This document shows positions 22,381 to 22,646 of a stretch of DNA of 22,646 nt, piece by piece. Below the pieces are notes generated by a model, which ran no database searches, had not been told where the DNA came from, and was given only the letters and a program-made list of their open reading frames with translations. Origin of the DNA: an uncultured Clostridia bacterium (GTDB taxonomy: Bacteria; Bacillota; Clostridia; Christensenellales; CAG-917). The translations under genes and the position numbers were made by a program. Within the stretch, counting starts at the first letter, position 1. Every line of letters starts with the position of its first letter. Location: contig CANQCC010000010.1 in NCBI GenBank assembly GCA_947589635.1, positions 1 through 22,646 of the forward strand, written 5' to 3'.

Positions 22381-22646
22381 ATGAAGAAAAACGAGAGTTG
22401 TTCAAGCTGTTCAAAAGAGCCTCAGGGCTATGTGCCCATCGCGCGCGTGATAGAAAAACTTGACGAGCTTGCCTCGCGCAACGACTCGGCGGGGATGGAG
22501 CGCGTGCTCGACTATTGGGAGGGCGAAGCGAAGGCGCTCGGCGACGAGCGCGGCCTCATCGTCATATTAAGCGAGGAGATAGGGCATTATCGCCGCGAGG
22601 GCGACGAAAAGAAGGGGCTTTCCGCATGCGAGCAGGCGCTCGCGCT
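22381..22646 (+). CDS. N-terminal part of a TPR-like protein, runs off the window
   Basis: 88 codons open to the right edge. The start ATG follows CGGAGAAGAGCT and a strong promoter. The N-terminus holds a CxxC pair (Cys7, Cys10), then alternating amphipathic helices: VIEKLDELASRNDSAGMERV, then VILSEEIGHYRREGDEKKGL, then CEQAL, a helix-turn-helix periodicity of about 35-40 residues like tetratricopeptide repeats. A TPR protein is inferred; function unknown. It has the same codon style as the chromosomal genes here and is divergent from the aspartokinase. Confidence 0.75.
   Translation, partial: MKKNESCSSCSKEPQGYVPIARVIEKLDELASRNDSAGMERVLDYWEGEAKALGDERGLIVILSEEIGHYRREGDEKKGLSACEQALA

Overview
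The window reads as a chromosomal segment of an anaerobic Bacillota, most likely an uncultured member of the class Clostridia. The evidence is strong GGAGG-type ribosome sites, a HrcA-type CIRCE operator in front of groES, double-RCK TrkA with TrkH, lipoprotein signal peptides, consensus sigma-A promoters with 17-bp spacers, and a polyamine transporter led by an XRE-cupin regulator. This taxonomic placement is inference. No rRNA, tRNA, CRISPR array, transposase or integrase was seen.

Layout. 1-1.05 kb: 3' end of an ABC exporter half-transporter, ending at a large nested hairpin. 1.17-4.0 kb (minus): trkA-trkH potassium uptake operon with its own promoter. 4.15-4.67 kb (minus): yhbY and a small charged protein. 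4.8-10.35 kb (plus): two tandem paralogous MacB-like proteins (ATPase fused to FtsX-type permease) with large ectodomains; the first appears to be transcribed from its own start codon (leaderless). 10.35-10.68 kb: a hairpin-rich intergenic region. 10.68-16.17 kb (minus): a tightly overlapped XRE-cupin regulator-potA-potB-potC-potD polyamine uptake operon, with a consensus promoter and an array of GTTTAGC operator-like sites upstream. 16.4-18.0 kb: a visibly more AT-rich islet carrying a lipoprotein and a divergent small XRE regulator whose promoters share overlapping -35 boxes. 18.1-18.55 kb (minus): dCMP deaminase. 18.67-20.66 kb (plus): CIRCE-controlled groES-groEL, with groEL broken by two frameshifts that compensate in frame number. 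20.7-20.88 kb: terminators and an 88-bp-offset degenerate repeat. 20.9-22.2 kb (minus): aspartokinase. 22.38 kb to the end (plus): start of a TPR-like protein.

Functionally this is mostly housekeeping and transport (K+, polyamine, efflux, chaperone, lysine/threonine entry). Points worth a second look are the double-lesioned groEL, the operator array over the pot operon, the MacB-like pair with its leaderless start, the AT-rich lipoprotein/XRE islet, the duplicated TOBE domain plus acidic tail of PotA, and the doubly anchored PotD. I did not find a clear-cut new defence or mobile system.
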